Shown: positions 1-9,864, counted from the stretch's first letter. The stretch: DNA of 64,000 bases from Hydrogenobacter hydrogenophilus (GCF_900215655.1 NZ_OBEN01000006.1:27500-91499), one strand, 5' to 3'. Numbers and translations are program-made. The notes: generated by a model from the letters alone, not told the origin.

Positions 1-1
1 T

Positions 2-247
2 ATAGCCTTTATTTTTTTAGGACCAGAAAAGATGATGGAGCTTGCTATTAAGCTGGGAGACCTTCTCAGGAAGGTAAGGGAGACTTGGGATGAACTAAGA
101 TATCAGATGTATCTGGAAAGTATAAACAAAAAGGTACTTGAGGAACAGAACGAAGAAATTCAAGAGGTGAAAGAAGATGGAACCGCAGGAACTTCCCAAG
201 ATGCCCCTGACGGAACATCTGAGGGAACTAAGAAGCAGACTGATTAA
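2..247 (+). CDS. TatA/TatB-family translocase subunit (5' end outside window)
   Basis: Subunit of the twin-arginine translocase, which exports folded proteins across the inner membrane. The reading frame enters from upstream of the window. The first visible residues, IAFIFLGPEKMMELA, are the end of a membrane helix, the FGP-type hinge and the start of the amphipathic helix of this family. A charged tail rich in Glu, Gln and Lys follows. The stop lies inside tatC, overlapping it by 71 nt, so the two are cotranscribed. The missing N-terminus and the similarity of TatA and TatB leave the exact paralogue open; position directly before tatC and the longish tail favour TatB. Tat substrates occur in this window (hydrogenase small subunit, transglutaminase-like protein). 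Confidence 0.8.
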   Translation: MAFIFLGPEKMMELAIKLGDLLRKVRETWDELRYQMYLESINKKVLEEQNEEIQEVKEDGTAGTSQDAPDGTSEGTKKQTD

Positions 248-935
248 GTCTATCATTGCCCTGCTGGTGGGTGTAGCGGTATCTTTTTACTTTGCGAGTT
301 ATATTTTTGAAATTCTAAAAGAACCTGTCAAAAAGTCTTACCCAAAGGTAGAGCTCATCACATTATCACCTACAGAACCTTTGTTTATACTACTTAAGAT
401 ATCCTTTGTGTTTGGTTTCATATTGGCTTCTCCGATAGTACTTTATCAAATATGGAAGTTTGTAGAGCCTGCACTCTACCCTAATGAGAAAAGACTCATA
501 ATTCCTATAACGCTCTTTTCTATAGTGCTCTTCCTTTTGGGTGGCAGTTTTGCTTATTTTGCCGTGCTTCCTATAGCTCTAAAGTTTCTCATAGGTATAG
601 GCTTTTCCCAGCTTCAAGCTACCCCTTTTCTTTCAGTAGATATGTACGTTTCCTTTCTGCTGAAGATGATAATAGGCTTTGGCTTGGCTTTTGAGATGCC
701 CATAATACTTTATCTTCTACAGAGAGCTGGATTGGTCACAGAAGAGCAGTTAAAAAGCTTTAGAAAGTATTTTATAGTAATAGCTTTTACCATAGGTGCT
801 TTGATAGCTCCGGATGTTACCACACAGGTACTTATGGCTATTCCTCTTCTTTTGCTCTACGAAATTTCCATATTACTGGGAAAATTAGCTAAGAGAAAGA
901 ACAAAACTACAGCTATAGAGGTGGCAGGGGAATGA
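177..935 (+). CDS. tatC: Sec-independent protein translocase TatC
   Basis: Multispanning receptor of the twin-arginine translocase in the inner membrane. The N-terminal sequence PLTEHLRELRSRL is the conserved cytosolic TatC start, followed by about six hydrophobic segments (roughly residues 23-43, 72-95, 108-135, 155-178, 194-211 and 213-232). The length of 252 aa is normal. The ATG at 177 has a good ribosome binding site (GAGGTGA, 6 nt away); an ATG at 201 would give the shorter N-terminus seen in many homologues and cannot be excluded. The gene overlaps the preceding TatA/B gene by 71 nt and the next gene by 4 nt (ATGA). Confidence 0.95.
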   Translation: MEPQELPKMPLTEHLRELRSRLIKSIIALLVGVAVSFYFASYIFEILKEPVKKSYPKVELITLSPTEPLFILLKISFVFGFILASPIVLYQIWKFVEPALYPNEKRLIIPITLFSIVLFLLGGSFAYFAVLPIALKFLIGIGFSQLQATPFLSVDMYVSFLLKMIIGFGLAFEMPIILYLLQRAGLVTEEQLKSFRKYFIVIAFTIGALIAPDVTTQVLMAIPLLLLYEISILLGKLAKRKNKTTAIEVAGE

Positions 936-1867
936 GAGTGTTAATAACAGGCAGTACGGGCTTTGTGGGAAGATACATAGTGGAAAACCTGCTAAATGAA
1001 GGTTATGAAATAGCATCTCCCGTTAGGAATGTGGATAAGTTAAAGAACCTTTATGGGGAAAGGGTCAAAGCTTACAAAGTAAATTTTGAGGACATACCAT
1101 CTATAAAGTATGCCTTTGAAGACTTTAAACCAGACTATCTTATACACCTTATAGGTATCCTTTACCAAGAACCAAGCAAAGGCATCACCTTTTACAAAGT
1201 TCATTATCTTTACTCAAAAAACCTTTATCAAGTAGCTAAGGAGTATGGTGTAAAGAAAGTCCTTCACATGAGTACTTTAGGCACACATCCCGATGCGCCC
1301 TCTTCTTATCATAAGACTAAATACATGGCTGAGCAAGAACTTATAAATACTGGACTTGACTACACCATATTCAGACCTTCCATCATACTTGGACCCCAGC
1401 AGAGGCTCTTTTTTGATATGTGGAAGATAACACGCTACTTGCCTGTTATTGCGCTTCCCGGAGGAGGTTCTTACCTATTTCAGCCTGTAGATGTGAGAGA
1501 CTTAGCTTGCTGTTTTTCACAAGCTCTAAAAGACGAGCAAACTACTAGAAAGATTTACGAAGTGTGTGGTGATAAAAGGGTGAGCTTTAAAGAGCTGTTA
1601 GAGGATATATTTTCTTACTGGAATAGGAAAGTCGTGTTGGTGCCTGTCCCGAAAGCTTTGATGTACATAGGCGGACTCATAGCGGAAAAGGTACTTGAGC
1701 CTCCACCCTTTAGCTCAGACCAGGTATTAATGATGTGGAGGGACAATGTGTGCGGTCTTGACACAGATGTAGAGAGCCAAGCGGTGCAGAAGCTGTGCGG
1801 TAAAGAACCCATTCCCTACGAAGAGAGCCTCAGATGGAGCTTAGAAGGGTTTAAAAAGTTGTTATGA
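932..1867 (+). CDS. NAD(P)-dependent epimerase/dehydratase (extended SDR, NDUFA9-like)
   Basis: Rossmann-fold sugar-nucleotide-epimerase-like protein of 311 aa. The N-terminal GSTGFVGRYIVENLL is the nucleotide-binding glycine motif, and SYHKTKYMAE (about residue 128) supplies the YxxxK catalytic pair of the SDR superfamily. The C-terminal half resembles the NDUFA9/YlbE-like atypical SDRs that bind nucleotides and associate with quinone or complex I proteins. The real substrate cannot be told from sequence. The start overlaps the tatC stop (ATGA) and has a GAGGTG-type site upstream, so it belongs to the tat operon transcript. Confidence 0.8.
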   Translation: MRVLITGSTGFVGRYIVENLLNEGYEIASPVRNVDKLKNLYGERVKAYKVNFEDIPSIKYAFEDFKPDYLIHLIGILYQEPSKGITFYKVHYLYSKNLYQVAKEYGVKKVLHMSTLGTHPDAPSSYHKTKYMAEQELINTGLDYTIFRPSIILGPQQRLFFDMWKITRYLPVIALPGGGSYLFQPVDVRDLACCFSQALKDEQTTRKIYEVCGDKRVSFKELLEDIFSYWNRKVVLVPVPKALMYIGGLIAEKVLEPPPFSSDQVLMMWRDNVCGLDTDVESQAVQKLCGKEPIPYEESLRWSLEGFKKLL

Positions 1868-1902
1868 GAGCGAAGCTTTACATTGCAGGAGGTCTCATAT
1901 AA

Positions 1903-2850
1903 ATGTATGACCTTTCCATCACTCTTTTTGGGATAACCTTTAAAAACCCCGTTTGGACTGCGAGCGGGACCTTTGGCTACGGAATTGAAGCAATGGAGCT
2001 ATATGACATATCTAAGTTGGGTGCGGTGGTCACTAAGGGTATATCTTTAAAACCCAGAGAAGGTAATCCTCCGGAGAGGATCGCAGAGACACCTTGTGGA
2101 ATGTTAAACTCCATAGGACTTCAGAATCCTGGCGTGGAGGGGTTTTTGAAAAAGATATATCCAAAAATAAAGCATGTGGATACGCACTTTATAGCCAATG
2201 TTTTTGGAGAAACAGAGGAAGAGTATTTAGAGGTGTGTCTTGCCTTAGAATCTGCGGAAAAGATAGTGGCTTACGAGCTTAATGTTTCCTGTCCTAATGT
2301 GAAAAAGGGAGGATTGCTTTTTGGACACGATCTTGTGGTTCTTGGAAGGCTTGTGGAAAAAATAAAAGCAAAAGTGAAAAAACCTCTGATTGTAAAGCTA
2401 TCTCCAAATACAGGCAGTATAAAAGAATTTGCTAAGGTTTGTATAGATGCAGGTGCGGACGGCTTGGTTCTAATAAACACTCTGCTGGGAATGAAGATAG
2501 ATGTAAAGTCCCAGAAACCCGATCTTTCAACCTTTACAGGCGGGCTATCTGGTCCTGCCATACTGCCAATTGCGGTAAGAATGGTTTGGGAAGTTTTTTC
2601 TGAGTTTGGAAATACTGTCCCTATTGTAGGTGTAGGTGGCATCCACGATACTGATTCCGCACTACAACATATTTTGGCAGGTGCCAGTGCTGTACAAGTG
2701 GGAACTGCAAACTTTTCAGACCCTCTGTGCCCTCTGAGGATAATAGAAGGCATAAAAAGCTACATGGAAGAAAGGAAAGAAAGTTCCTTTAAAAACCTGA
2801 TAGGTAAGGCTCACAGAGTACCCCTTAGCATGGACAAATATCTCCTTTAA
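1903..2850 (+). CDS. pyrD: Dihydroorotate dehydrogenase, class 1B catalytic subunit
   Basis: Flavoprotein of pyrimidine synthesis that oxidises dihydroorotate to orotate. The FMN/substrate motifs are visible: GTFGYG near the N-terminus, [12 protein letters not shown], and [10 protein letters not shown], whose Cys is the catalytic base of class 1 enzymes. GVGGI near the C-terminus binds FMN phosphate. Class 1B enzymes normally work with a PyrK iron-sulfur/FAD subunit; none is present here. The 315 aa length is usual. The start is set by AGGAGG about 9 nt before the ATG. The 3' end overlaps the antisense tnpB reading frame by 26 bp, so the mobile element sits immediately downstream. Confidence 0.95.
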   Translation: MYDLSITLFGITFKNPVWTASGTFGYGIEAMELYDISKLGAVVTKGISLKPREGNPPERIAETPCGMLNSIGLQNPGVEGFLKKIYPKIKHVDTHFIANVFGETEEEYLEVCLALESAEKIVAYELNVSCPNVKKGGLLFGHDLVVLGRLVEKIKAKVKKPLIVKLSPNTGSIKEFAKVCIDAGADGLVLINTLLGMKIDVKSQKPDLSTFTGGLSGPAILPIAVRMVWEVFSEFGNTVPIVGVGGIHDTDSALQHILAGASAVQVGTANFSDPLCPLRIIEGIKSYMEERKESSFKNLIGKAHRVPLSMDKYLL

Positions 2851-4316
2851 GGTTATTTATCCACACCTCGGGTTTGGAACTATCACCCAGAACCTTTTTA
2901 AAGTATGGGTTCTGAGTGAGTAAGCTCCGTGCCTTACCCCTGAGGCACTTAAACCTCTCAGAAGACAGGTTTTGTAAGAACCTCTCCACCTGCCATCTGA
3001 GGGCTTGCTCCATACGGCGTAAATGCAAGCTCCCAAGGAAGCGTTCCCTGAGATTTCTGCTTGCATTCACATCCGCATGGAGTTTGATGCCACAGCACTT
3101 ACACTCAAATGTGTCTCTATCCTTTCTGTTTTCTCTATCTACATACCCACACTGACAGCATGCTTGAGAACTGTAAGCCTGATTTACCTCTACTACTCTT
3201 ATGCCATACTCTTCTTGTAGTTCCCTTAGCTTCTTTCTTATCTCTCCAAGTCCAAACCTGATTAAAACTCTCTTGACGCTCTTAGGAAAGTTATTGATAA
3301 CCTCATTGAGAAACCCATTTAGGTTTTCTATCACTATCACCTCTGGACTGTAAAGCTTTATTATCCTGTTTAATAGCCTCCTTATTTCACTTTTGACAAA
3401 AGCACTAAGTCTTTCCTGTAGTCTCCTGTATCGCTTACTCTCTTTTGGCTTTATTCCCTGCCTTTGTAAGTTCCTCTGCAATTTGTCTATCTTCTCTGCA
3501 TACTCTTTTACCTTCTGATAAAAACTCCTTCCAAAAAGGTCTCCTCTGTCTGTGGCAAAAAGTGAGTTCATGCCAAAGTCCAGTGCTACTACTCCATGCC
3601 TTTGCATTTCTCTTTGATGCACCTCTTTCACAAGCCTTAATTTTAGCTCTCCATCTTCCTCAACTATCTGAACTACTGGTGTTAGAACACCTTCTCTTTG
3701 ATGAAAGTAGTCATGAAGATTAATAGGTATCCATACTGGTTTTCCTTTCTCAAGAGTGGATATCTTTACCCACAGGTCATATGATCTTGCTTTTGTTGGT
3801 CTTTCTATCAAAGCACATTTGCTATCCAAAATGAGAGTGTTTTTTCTAAAGCTTGGCTTTTTGTATTTGCTAAGTAGGTGTTTGAAAATCTTTCTTGCCA
3901 ACAATCTCTCATATTCAGTTATTTCAAGTTCCTGATCTTTCCACTTGGCGGTTTGGCTTTTCACACAAAATATCTCCTGCCTGCTTGCAAGGTAAAGCAA
4001 AACTTTCTTTGTCTTCTCTTCAAGTGTGGAATTCAACACAATATCCACAAAACTGTTTAAAAGGTTAGACACAAAGCTTTCTAAGGTAGGCACTACTAAG
4101 TGATACTGGGATGGTGTATTTGTACCTCTCTGAAAGCTTGCTTTGTATGTGCTTTATGTTTGCTTTTCTGTTGAAAGAGCCAGTCCTGAAAAAGACCTGC
4201 CATTGATAGTGTTCTATGGCTTGGGCGGTCTGTTTAGCGGGTTTGAAGAGAGCCTTTATCTTTTCAACCTTTCCTTTGTTTGCGTAGTGTTTGACTTCAA
4301 TGGCTCTGTAGGGCAA
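2825..4316 (-). pseudogene. tnpB: IS200/IS605-family TnpB (RNA-guided nuclease family), split by a +1 frameshift
   Basis: TnpB-type protein encoded in two overlapping frames. The first frame starts at a TTG (4316) preceded by AAAGGAGG and runs to 4065. It carries the N-terminal part (AIEHYQWQVFFRTGSF). The second runs from a GTG at 4093 to 2825 and carries VVALDFGMNS, VIVIENLNGF and HADVNASRNL, the three RuvC acidic motifs. It also has the CxxC...CxxC zinc finger (CCQCGY and CKCCG). Removing one base near 4094 joins the frames as SLS-VPTLESF. No TnpA is next to it. The last 15-20 codons appear to run past the element into flanking DNA, overlapping pyrD. As annotated it should not give a full protein, unless frameshifting is programmed. 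Confidence 0.85.
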
Positions 4317-4396
4317 GGAGTTCCTCCTTTAGTTTTTTTTAGCATATTAAGAGTATATTTGTCAAGAAATTATAGGACTAATCATAAAGACTTAAA
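2851..4396 (-). mobile_element. TnpB-only IS605-type (IS1341-like) insertion between pyrD and purA
   Basis: The interval between the 3' end of pyrD and the 3' end of purA is filled by one tnpB locus and little else. IS605-family elements make no target duplication and have subterminal hairpins instead of inverted repeats, so the ends cannot be fixed by eye. The limits given are simply the flanking gene ends. Two hairpin-forming dyads near the tnpB 3' end (2888-2914 and 2920-2937) fit the right-end structure of such elements. Without tnpA the element is non-autonomous. Confidence 0.6.
2856..2945 (-). ncRNA. Candidate omega RNA (TnpB guide RNA) overlapping the tnpB 3' end
   Basis: TnpB proteins use an RNA from the element's right end that overlaps the end of tnpB. 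Here, on the minus strand, two dyads sit in that place: GTAAG/CTTAC (2933-2937 with 2920-2924) and CAGAACC/GGTTCTG (2908-2914 with 2888-2894, loop 13). The position is what the family predicts. The structure, the exact ends and the guide sequence beyond the element end are inference. Confidence 0.3.
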
Positions 4397-5695
4397 CTAA
4401 ACCCTCACTTCTTGTAAGAAAGGCTTTATCCACAGGTACTCATCTCTTTCTGGTCCTGTAGAGAGCATAACTACAGGCACACCCGTGTATGTCTCTATAA
4501 AGTTTATGTAATCTTTGGCTCTTTCTGGTAGGTCTTCCGGTCGTTTCGCTCCCTTTGTGTCTTTTAACCATCCTTTGAAGGTCTTATATACGGGTCTTAC
4601 TTTTTCAAGAACGCTAAGGCTTGCAGGAAAGTGTTCCATATACCTGCCTTCGTACTCATATCCTACACAAACCTTTATTTCTTCAAAAGTATCAAGCACA
4701 TCAAGTTTTGTAAGTATCAGACCATCAAGGCTATTTATATCTACCGCATACTTTAAGGCTACAAGATCAAGCCACCCACACCTCCTTGGCCTTCCCGTAG
4801 TAGAACCATACTCTTTACCTCTGTTTCTAAGATTTTCTCCTTCTTCGTTAAAAAGCTCCGTAGGAAAAGGACCTTCTCCTACTCTAGTGGTGTATGCTTT
4901 TGATACCCCAAGGAAGAAGGTATCGGTAAAAAACTTAGGTGATAGTCCAGTACCGTTGGGAAGACCAAGAGCAGATGCGTTGGAGGATGTTACATAGGGG
5001 TAAGTGCCCATGTCCACATCTAACATGGTGCCTTGCGCACCTTCAAAGAGCATCCCTTTGTCTGCATTTTGCATAAGAAACCTAGATACATCAATTACAC
5101 AATCTTTTATAAACTCGTAATAGTTAAGGGTTTCCTCATAAACCTTGTCTATGTCAATGGAGTGGTTCTCACAGTATATTTTTTCACATATGTCCTTTAC
5201 AAACTCCCAGTCCTCTCTTATAAGTTTGTAGAGCCTATTCTTGTCTTCAAGGTCGCACACCCTTATACCTTTTCTGCCGTATTTAAACATGTAAGAAGGA
5301 CCTATTCCCCTAAGGGTTGTCCCTATCTTACTTTTTCTTTCCAAAAGAGCGTCAAGAAGCTTGTGATAAGGCATAACAAGGTGCGCACGATCGCTTACCA
5401 GCAGTCTCTCTCTTACGCTGATCCCTCTGGCTTCTAAATGCTCTATCTCCCCTTTGAGAAGTTCTAAATCCAACACCATGCCCTGTGCGACTATGCCTGT
5501 TGTGTGGTGATGAAGCATCCCGGTGGGTAAAAGATGAAGTATAAATTTTTCTCCTCCTACGACTACCGTGTGTCCTGCGTTGCTACCACCTTGATACCTT
5601 ATAACTATCTGGTAGTTGCTTGAAAGGAGGTCCACCACTTTGCCCTTACCTTCATCTCCCCACTGGGCACCCAAAAGCAGAAGGTCCTTTTTCAT
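4397..5695 (-). CDS. purA: Adenylosuccinate synthetase
   Basis: Cytosolic enzyme joining IMP and aspartate with GTP to give adenylosuccinate, the first committed step to AMP. The N-terminal GAQWGDEGKGK is the GTP-binding loop of the family, GGSNAGHTV the IMP/Asp site, and TTGRPRRCGW another conserved block. 432 aa is full length. The ATG overlaps the stop of hflX by 4 nt. It ends the hfq-hflX-purA operon, an order that echoes the hfq-hflX...purA arrangement of enterobacteria. Confidence 0.97.
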   Translation of the reverse strand: MKKDLLLLGAQWGDEGKGKVVDLLSSNYQIVIRYQGGSNAGHTVVVGGEKFILHLLPTGMLHHHTTGIVAQGMVLDLELLKGEIEHLEARGISVRERLLVSDRAHLVMPYHKLLDALLERKSKIGTTLRGIGPSYMFKYGRKGIRVCDLEDKNRLYKLIREDWEFVKDICEKIYCENHSIDIDKVYEETLNYYEFIKDCVIDVSRFLMQNADKGMLFEGAQGTMLDVDMGTYPYVTSSNASALGLPNGTGLSPKFFTDTFFLGVSKAYTTRVGEGPFPTELFNEEGENLRNRGKEYGSTTGRPRRCGWLDLVALKYAVDINSLDGLILTKLDVLDTFEEIKVCVGYEYEGRYMEHFPASLSVLEKVRPVYKTFKGWLKDTKGAKRPEDLPERAKDYINFIETYTGVPVVMLSTGPERDEYLWIKPFLQEVRV

Positions 5696-6807
5696 CTTCC
5701 TACCTCTGTAAGTTCTTCTGCGGTTTGCCTTATAACATCTGTAAGCTTTCTCAAGCCCCAGCCCTTTTTGACAGAGATCACCACGCTCTTTTCACTTAGA
5801 AAGGCTGGTTCTGTAAGAAGCTCCGTGTCTTCTTCTTTCTCTACCACTTTGTCCGCTTTATTGAAAACATATATAGTTGGCTTTTCATCTACACCAAGTT
5901 CTGATAGTACCTTTTTGACCACCTTAACTTTTTCCAGCCACTTCCTGTCAGATATGTCCACCACATGAAGCAGTATGTCTGATTCTTGTAGCTCTTCCAA
6001 TGTGGCTTTAAAGGATTCTATAAGCTCATGAGGAAGGTCCCTTATAAAACCCACGGTGTCTGTTATGAGAAGTCTTATATCCTGTGAAAGGTTCATACCA
6101 GAAGTTTTTGTGTCCAATGTAGCAAAAGGCATATCTGCTACAAAAGTTTCTTTTCCGGTGAGTGCCTGCATAAGACTGGATTTACCTACATTGGTGTAGC
6201 CAACGAGTGCTACCTTTATTAGCTTTTTGTCTGCACTTAATCTTTCTCTGCTCTTTCTTTGCTCCTTTCTCTGTCTCTTTACCTCTTCCAGCTCTTCTTT
6301 TATCTGCTGTATTCTCCTCTTTATCCACCTTTTGCGCACCTCTGCCTCTTGCTCACCTGGACCCCTTGTTCCCACACCACCTCCAAGCCTTGAAAGTTCT
6401 TTACCTTTACCGTAAAGTCTTGGAAGTTCAAGCTCCAACCTTGCTAACTCTACCTGAAGCTTAGCGGTCTTACTTCTCACCCTTCTTGAGAATATCTCAA
6501 GCACAAGGTCTGCCTTATCAAGAACTTTTACTTTCAGCGCACCTTCAAGGTGGTGTATTTGAGATGGGCTCAGAAAACCATTAAAAACTACTGTATCCGC
6601 ACTTATACCCTCCAGAATCTCCCGTATCTCCTCTACTTTCCCAGCTCCTATGTAAAAGCGCCCATCGGGAGAAGTTCTTTTTTGCACCACATACCCAAGC
6701 ACTTTTCCATCCACTGCTTTGACTAACTCTTTGAGCTCCTCCAAGGATTCCCTTAGGTCTTCCTTTTTCTGATTTGGAAAGGCAAGGCTTACAAGTAGTG
6801 CTCTCAT
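5692..6807 (-). CDS. hflX: Ribosome-associated GTPase HflX
   Basis: GTPase that binds the 50S subunit and can split stalled or heat-damaged ribosomes. The N-terminal HflX domain is followed by a glycine-rich linker (GGVGTRGPGEQEAE, about residue 142) and a coiled stretch. The G domain shows GYTNVGKS (G1), DTVGF (G3) and NKAD (G4). 371 aa is typical of the short bacterial form. Its ATG shares a base with the hfq stop (TAATG), so translation is probably coupled to hfq; its own stop overlaps purA. Confidence 0.95.
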   Translation of the reverse strand: MRALLVSLAFPNQKKEDLRESLEELKELVKAVDGKVLGYVVQKRTSPDGRFYIGAGKVEEIREILEGISADTVVFNGFLSPSQIHHLEGALKVKVLDKADLVLEIFSRRVRSKTAKLQVELARLELELPRLYGKGKELSRLGGGVGTRGPGEQEAEVRKRWIKRRIQQIKEELEEVKRQRKEQRKSRERLSADKKLIKVALVGYTNVGKSSLMQALTGKETFVADMPFATLDTKTSGMNLSQDIRLLITDTVGFIRDLPHELIESFKATLEELQESDILLHVVDISDRKWLEKVKVVKKVLSELGVDEKPTIYVFNKADKVVEKEEDTELLTEPAFLSEKSVVISVKKGWGLRKLTDVIRQTAEELTEVGR

Positions 6808-7019
6808 TAAGCTCCTTGAACTATGGTACTTATGGCATGCTTGTATATTAGGTTAGGTTGACCCTCTACTTCAAGTAGTATGGTGTACTTGTCATGGTCT
6901 AAGACTCTTCCCGTTATTCTGTTTCCTCTGGTTAGAAAGACGGTTATTGTGGCACCCTTTCTCTTAAATTCCTCTATCAGTTCATCCTGAATGCTATTGT
7001 TCTTTTCCGTTGGGTACAT
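6807..7019 (-). CDS. hfq: RNA chaperone Hfq
   Basis: Small Sm-like hexameric protein that helps small RNAs pair with mRNAs. The 70 aa contain the Sm1 region (QDELIEEFKRKGATITVFLTRG) in shortened form and the diagnostic Sm2 end YKHAISTI. There is no long C-terminal tail, as usual outside proteobacteria. A strong GGAGGT lies 7 nt before the ATG. It is the first gene of the operon; the promoter must lie in the 65 bp shared with the divergent hemB. Confidence 0.95.
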   Translation of the reverse strand: MYPTEKNNSIQDELIEEFKRKGATITVFLTRGNRITGRVLDHDKYTILLEVEGQPNLIYKHAISTIVQGA

Positions 7020-7084
7020 ACCTTACCTCCACTATTAATTATAGAATAATTTTCTTTGAGTGCAACGGGTTATATTAAATATTT

Positions 7085-8068
7085 ATGGAGTTTCCACTAC
7101 TCAGAGCCAGAAGGCTTAGGAATAAGGAAGGGATAAGGCGTTTAGTAAGAGAGACTAAGTTAGACCTTAGCGACCTTATATGCCCTGTGTTTGTGCATTA
7201 CAGAGAAGGTATAAAGGAAGAGATACCATCCATGCCGGGTGTTTTCAGGTATAGCCTTGACAAGTTAATAGATGAGGTAAAAGAGATAAGAGATCTCGGC
7301 ATTCCTGCCATTATACTCTTTGGTATTCCGGAACACAAAGATCATGTAGGCTCAGACACTTGGAACGACGAAGGTATTATCCAAAAAGCCTTGAGGCTTA
7401 TAAAGAAAGAAGTTCCCGACATTTATGTAATTACAGATGTTTGCTTTTGTGAGTATACTACGCACGGACACTGCGGTGTGGTGATAAATGGTGATGTGGA
7501 CAACGACCTTACCCTTGAAAATCTCAAAAAACAGGTGGTTTCTCATGCTATGAACGGTGCGGATATGGTTGCTCCTTCGGGTATGATGGATGGCATGGTA
7601 AAGGCTATAAGGACTGCCTTGGACGAAGCGGGTTTCCACCATATACCCATAATGGCTTATTCTGCTAAGTTCGCTTCTGCTTTTTATGGACCTTTTAGAG
7701 ATGCTGCTGAATCAGCACCTGCCTTTGGTGATAGGAGAACTTACCAGATGGATCCAGCAAATGCGAGGGAAGCTTTAAAAGAAGTGCTCTTAGATGTGGA
7801 AGAAGGTGCAGACATAATAATGGTAAAACCTGCTCTTTCTTACCTTGATGTAATTTACCGTGTGAAAGAAATTACCCTTCTGCCTGTGTGTGCATACAAT
7901 GTTAGCGGTGAGTACTCTATGATAAAAGCGGCAGGAAGGCTCGGATGGATAGATGAAAAGAGAGTCATCTGGGAAGTGCTCACTTCTATAAAGCGTGCGG
8001 GTGCTGATATGATAATAACTTACTTTGCAAAGGAAGTAGCCAAAATTATAAACAGAGGTGAGATATGA
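7085..8068 (+). CDS. hemB: Delta-aminolevulinic acid dehydratase (porphobilinogen synthase), zinc type
   Basis: Condenses two 5-aminolevulinate molecules to porphobilinogen in heme and siroheme synthesis. [13 protein letters not shown] carries the three cysteines of the zinc-dependent class. The two Schiff-base lysines are in [15 protein letters not shown] and [11 protein letters not shown]. 327 aa is full length. No Shine-Dalgarno precedes the ATG. A TATATT hexamer (7071-7076) ends 8 nt before it, suggesting a leaderless transcript. The stop overlaps miaB (ATGA). hemA lies 47 kb away in the window, so the pathway is scattered. Confidence 0.97.
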   Translation: MEFPLLRARRLRNKEGIRRLVRETKLDLSDLICPVFVHYREGIKEEIPSMPGVFRYSLDKLIDEVKEIRDLGIPAIILFGIPEHKDHVGSDTWNDEGIIQKALRLIKKEVPDIYVITDVCFCEYTTHGHCGVVINGDVDNDLTLENLKKQVVSHAMNGADMVAPSGMMDGMVKAIRTALDEAGFHHIPIMAYSAKFASAFYGPFRDAAESAPAFGDRRTYQMDPANAREALKEVLLDVEEGADIIMVKPALSYLDVIYRVKEITLLPVCAYNVSGEYSMIKAAGRLGWIDEKRVIWEVLTSIKRAGADMIITYFAKEVAKIINRGEI

Positions 8069-9369
8069 AGTACTATATAAAAACTTTTGGATGTCAGATG
8101 AACTTTAACGACAGTGAGAGGATAAAGGGATTACTGCGTACCCTTGGATATCAAGAGGCAGAAAGCTGGCAGGAGGCAGACCTCATCCTTATAAACACAT
8201 GCACCATAAGGGAAAAGCCAGACCAAAAGGTATTTTCTCATTTGGGTGAGTACAGGAAGATAAAAGAAGAAAACCCTAAGGCTCTTATAGGCGTGTGTGG
8301 ATGTTTGGCTCAGAGGATGGGTTATCAGCTCGTCCAAAAAGCTCCTGTAGTAGACATTATGTTTTCCAGCTTTAATATACACCAGCTACCAGAACTCATA
8401 CAGCGTGCTCAAGCAGGCTATAAAGCCATAGCCATACTAGAAGAGCCACCCCAAGATGAGGACAAGCTTTGGGAGTATCCCACCGTAAGAGATAACCCTT
8501 ACTGTGCTTACGTTACCGTTATGAAGGGCTGTGATAAAAACTGCACTTACTGTGTAGTGCCAAAAACCAGAGGAAGACAGAGATCAAGAAGCATAGAGAG
8601 CATACTAAAAGAGGTAAAACAGTTAGTGGCAGAAGGTGTAAAAGAGATACACCTGCTGGGACAAAACGTTACCGCATGGGGTCAAGACATAGGAAGTCAC
8701 TTTTCGGAACTTCTCTACAGAGTTGCGGAGGTTGATGGAGTGGAAAGAATAAGATTCACTACAGGACATCCCAAAGACCTTGACGAAAAGATAGTAAAAG
8801 CCATGGCGGAGATACCTCAAGTGTGTGAACACATACACCTTCCCTTCCAGGCAGGATCTGACAGAATACTCAAGCTCATGGACAGAGGCTACACTAAGCA
8901 AGAGTATCTTGAAAAGATAGAGATGTTAAAAGAGTATGTAAAAGGGATCACTTTTTCCACTGATGTGATAGTAGGTTTTCCAACGGAAACAGAGGAAGAT
9001 TTTGAGGAGACCCTTGACTTGCTGAAAAAAGTAAAATTTGAACAGGTTTTTTCCTTTAAGTATTCCCCAAGGCCAGATACACCTGCTTATTCCATGCAAG
9101 ATCAGGTTCCAGATGAGATAAAGACAGAAAGAATGCAAAGGCTTTTGGAACTGCAAAAAAGCATACTTGGAGAAATAGCCAAATCCTACGAAGGAACTCT
9201 TCAGGAACTGCTCGTTGAAAGCGTAGAGGACGGAAATAAATTTATAGGAAGAACCAGAACTAACAGGTGGGCAAGTGTGAAAAGCAGAGAAAACCTGCTT
9301 GGAAGAGTGGTAAAGGTAAAAGTAATTAGGTCTCACCCCTTTAGTATGGAGTGTGAGCTTTTAAATTAG
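8065..9369 (+). CDS. miaB: tRNA-2-methylthio-N6-dimethylallyladenosine synthase MiaB
   Basis: Radical SAM methylthiotransferase that modifies A37 of tRNAs reading UNN codons. Three parts are visible in order. The N-terminal UPF0004 domain ([12 protein letters not shown]) has cysteines for the auxiliary cluster, including INTCTIRE and GVCGCLAQR. The radical SAM core has [12 protein letters not shown] (CxxxCxxC). A C-terminal TRAM domain begins near residue 370 ([10 protein letters not shown]). 434 aa is normal. The start overlaps the hemB stop, so it is translationally coupled. Confidence 0.96.
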   Translation: MKYYIKTFGCQMNFNDSERIKGLLRTLGYQEAESWQEADLILINTCTIREKPDQKVFSHLGEYRKIKEENPKALIGVCGCLAQRMGYQLVQKAPVVDIMFSSFNIHQLPELIQRAQAGYKAIAILEEPPQDEDKLWEYPTVRDNPYCAYVTVMKGCDKNCTYCVVPKTRGRQRSRSIESILKEVKQLVAEGVKEIHLLGQNVTAWGQDIGSHFSELLYRVAEVDGVERIRFTTGHPKDLDEKIVKAMAEIPQVCEHIHLPFQAGSDRILKLMDRGYTKQEYLEKIEMLKEYVKGITFSTDVIVGFPTETEEDFEETLDLLKKVKFEQVFSFKYSPRPDTPAYSMQDQVPDEIKTERMQRLLELQKSILGEIAKSYEGTLQELLVESVEDGNKFIGRTRTNRWASVKSRENLLGRVVKVKVIRSHPFSMECELLN

Positions 9370-9381
9370 GAGGTAAGTGTT

Positions 9382-9864
9382 ATGATAGAGATGGTAGTGC
9401 ACGGCGTTACTTTAGACCCTGTGTCTCAGATGCCTATAGTGGTGCTCAGAGCAAAGGACAATGAGGAGCTACTTCTTCCCATATGGATAGGTATTTTTGA
9501 AGCAGACAGTATAGTAAGAGAGCTACAAAAGGTAGAACCTCCAAGACCCATGACCTATGAACTTCTCAAAAGTATAATCCAGCAGATGGGAGGTACTGTA
9601 GAAAAAGTTGTGATAACTGACTTGCGCGACAGTACATACTACGCGGAAATATACATAGTTCACGGCACTAACACGCTTGTAGTGGATTCAAGGCCAAGTG
9701 ATGCCATAAACATAGCTCTGAGGTTTGAAGCTCCCATATATGTGGAACCAGAAGTTCTCGAAAAATCAAAAGTTCCTAAACCAGAGGAAGATGAAGAAAA
9801 ACAGCAGTTAAGAGAGTGGCTTGAGAACATAAAACCTGAGGACTTTGAAAAAGGTTTAAGCTGA
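9382..9864 (+). CDS. DUF151 bifunctional-nuclease-family protein
   Basis: 160 aa protein of the DUF151/BFN family; members have been reported to have nuclease activity, but the bacterial role is poorly defined. Conserved blocks seen are LPIWIGIFEADSI, RPMTYELLKSII and DSRPSDAINIALR. The acidic C-terminal tail is usual. AGGAGG lies 8-10 nt before the ATG and only 12 nt separate it from miaB, so it is the last gene of the hemB-miaB operon. It meets the next gene tail to tail with a 9 bp overlap. Confidence 0.85.
   Translation: MIEMVVHGVTLDPVSQMPIVVLRAKDNEELLLPIWIGIFEADSIVRELQKVEPPRPMTYELLKSIIQQMGGTVEKVVITDLRDSTYYAEIYIVHGTNTLVVDSRPSDAINIALRFEAPIYVEPEVLEKSKVPKPEEDEEKQQLREWLENIKPEDFEKGLS

Noticed and set aside
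2271..2753. 160-aa antisense frame over pyrD
   Set aside because: Shadow of a well-supported gene; no ribosome binding site and low-complexity composition.
4515..4997. 160-aa plus-strand frame antisense to purA
   Set aside because: purA is full length and conserved on the other strand; the frame has Ser/Pro-rich shadow composition.
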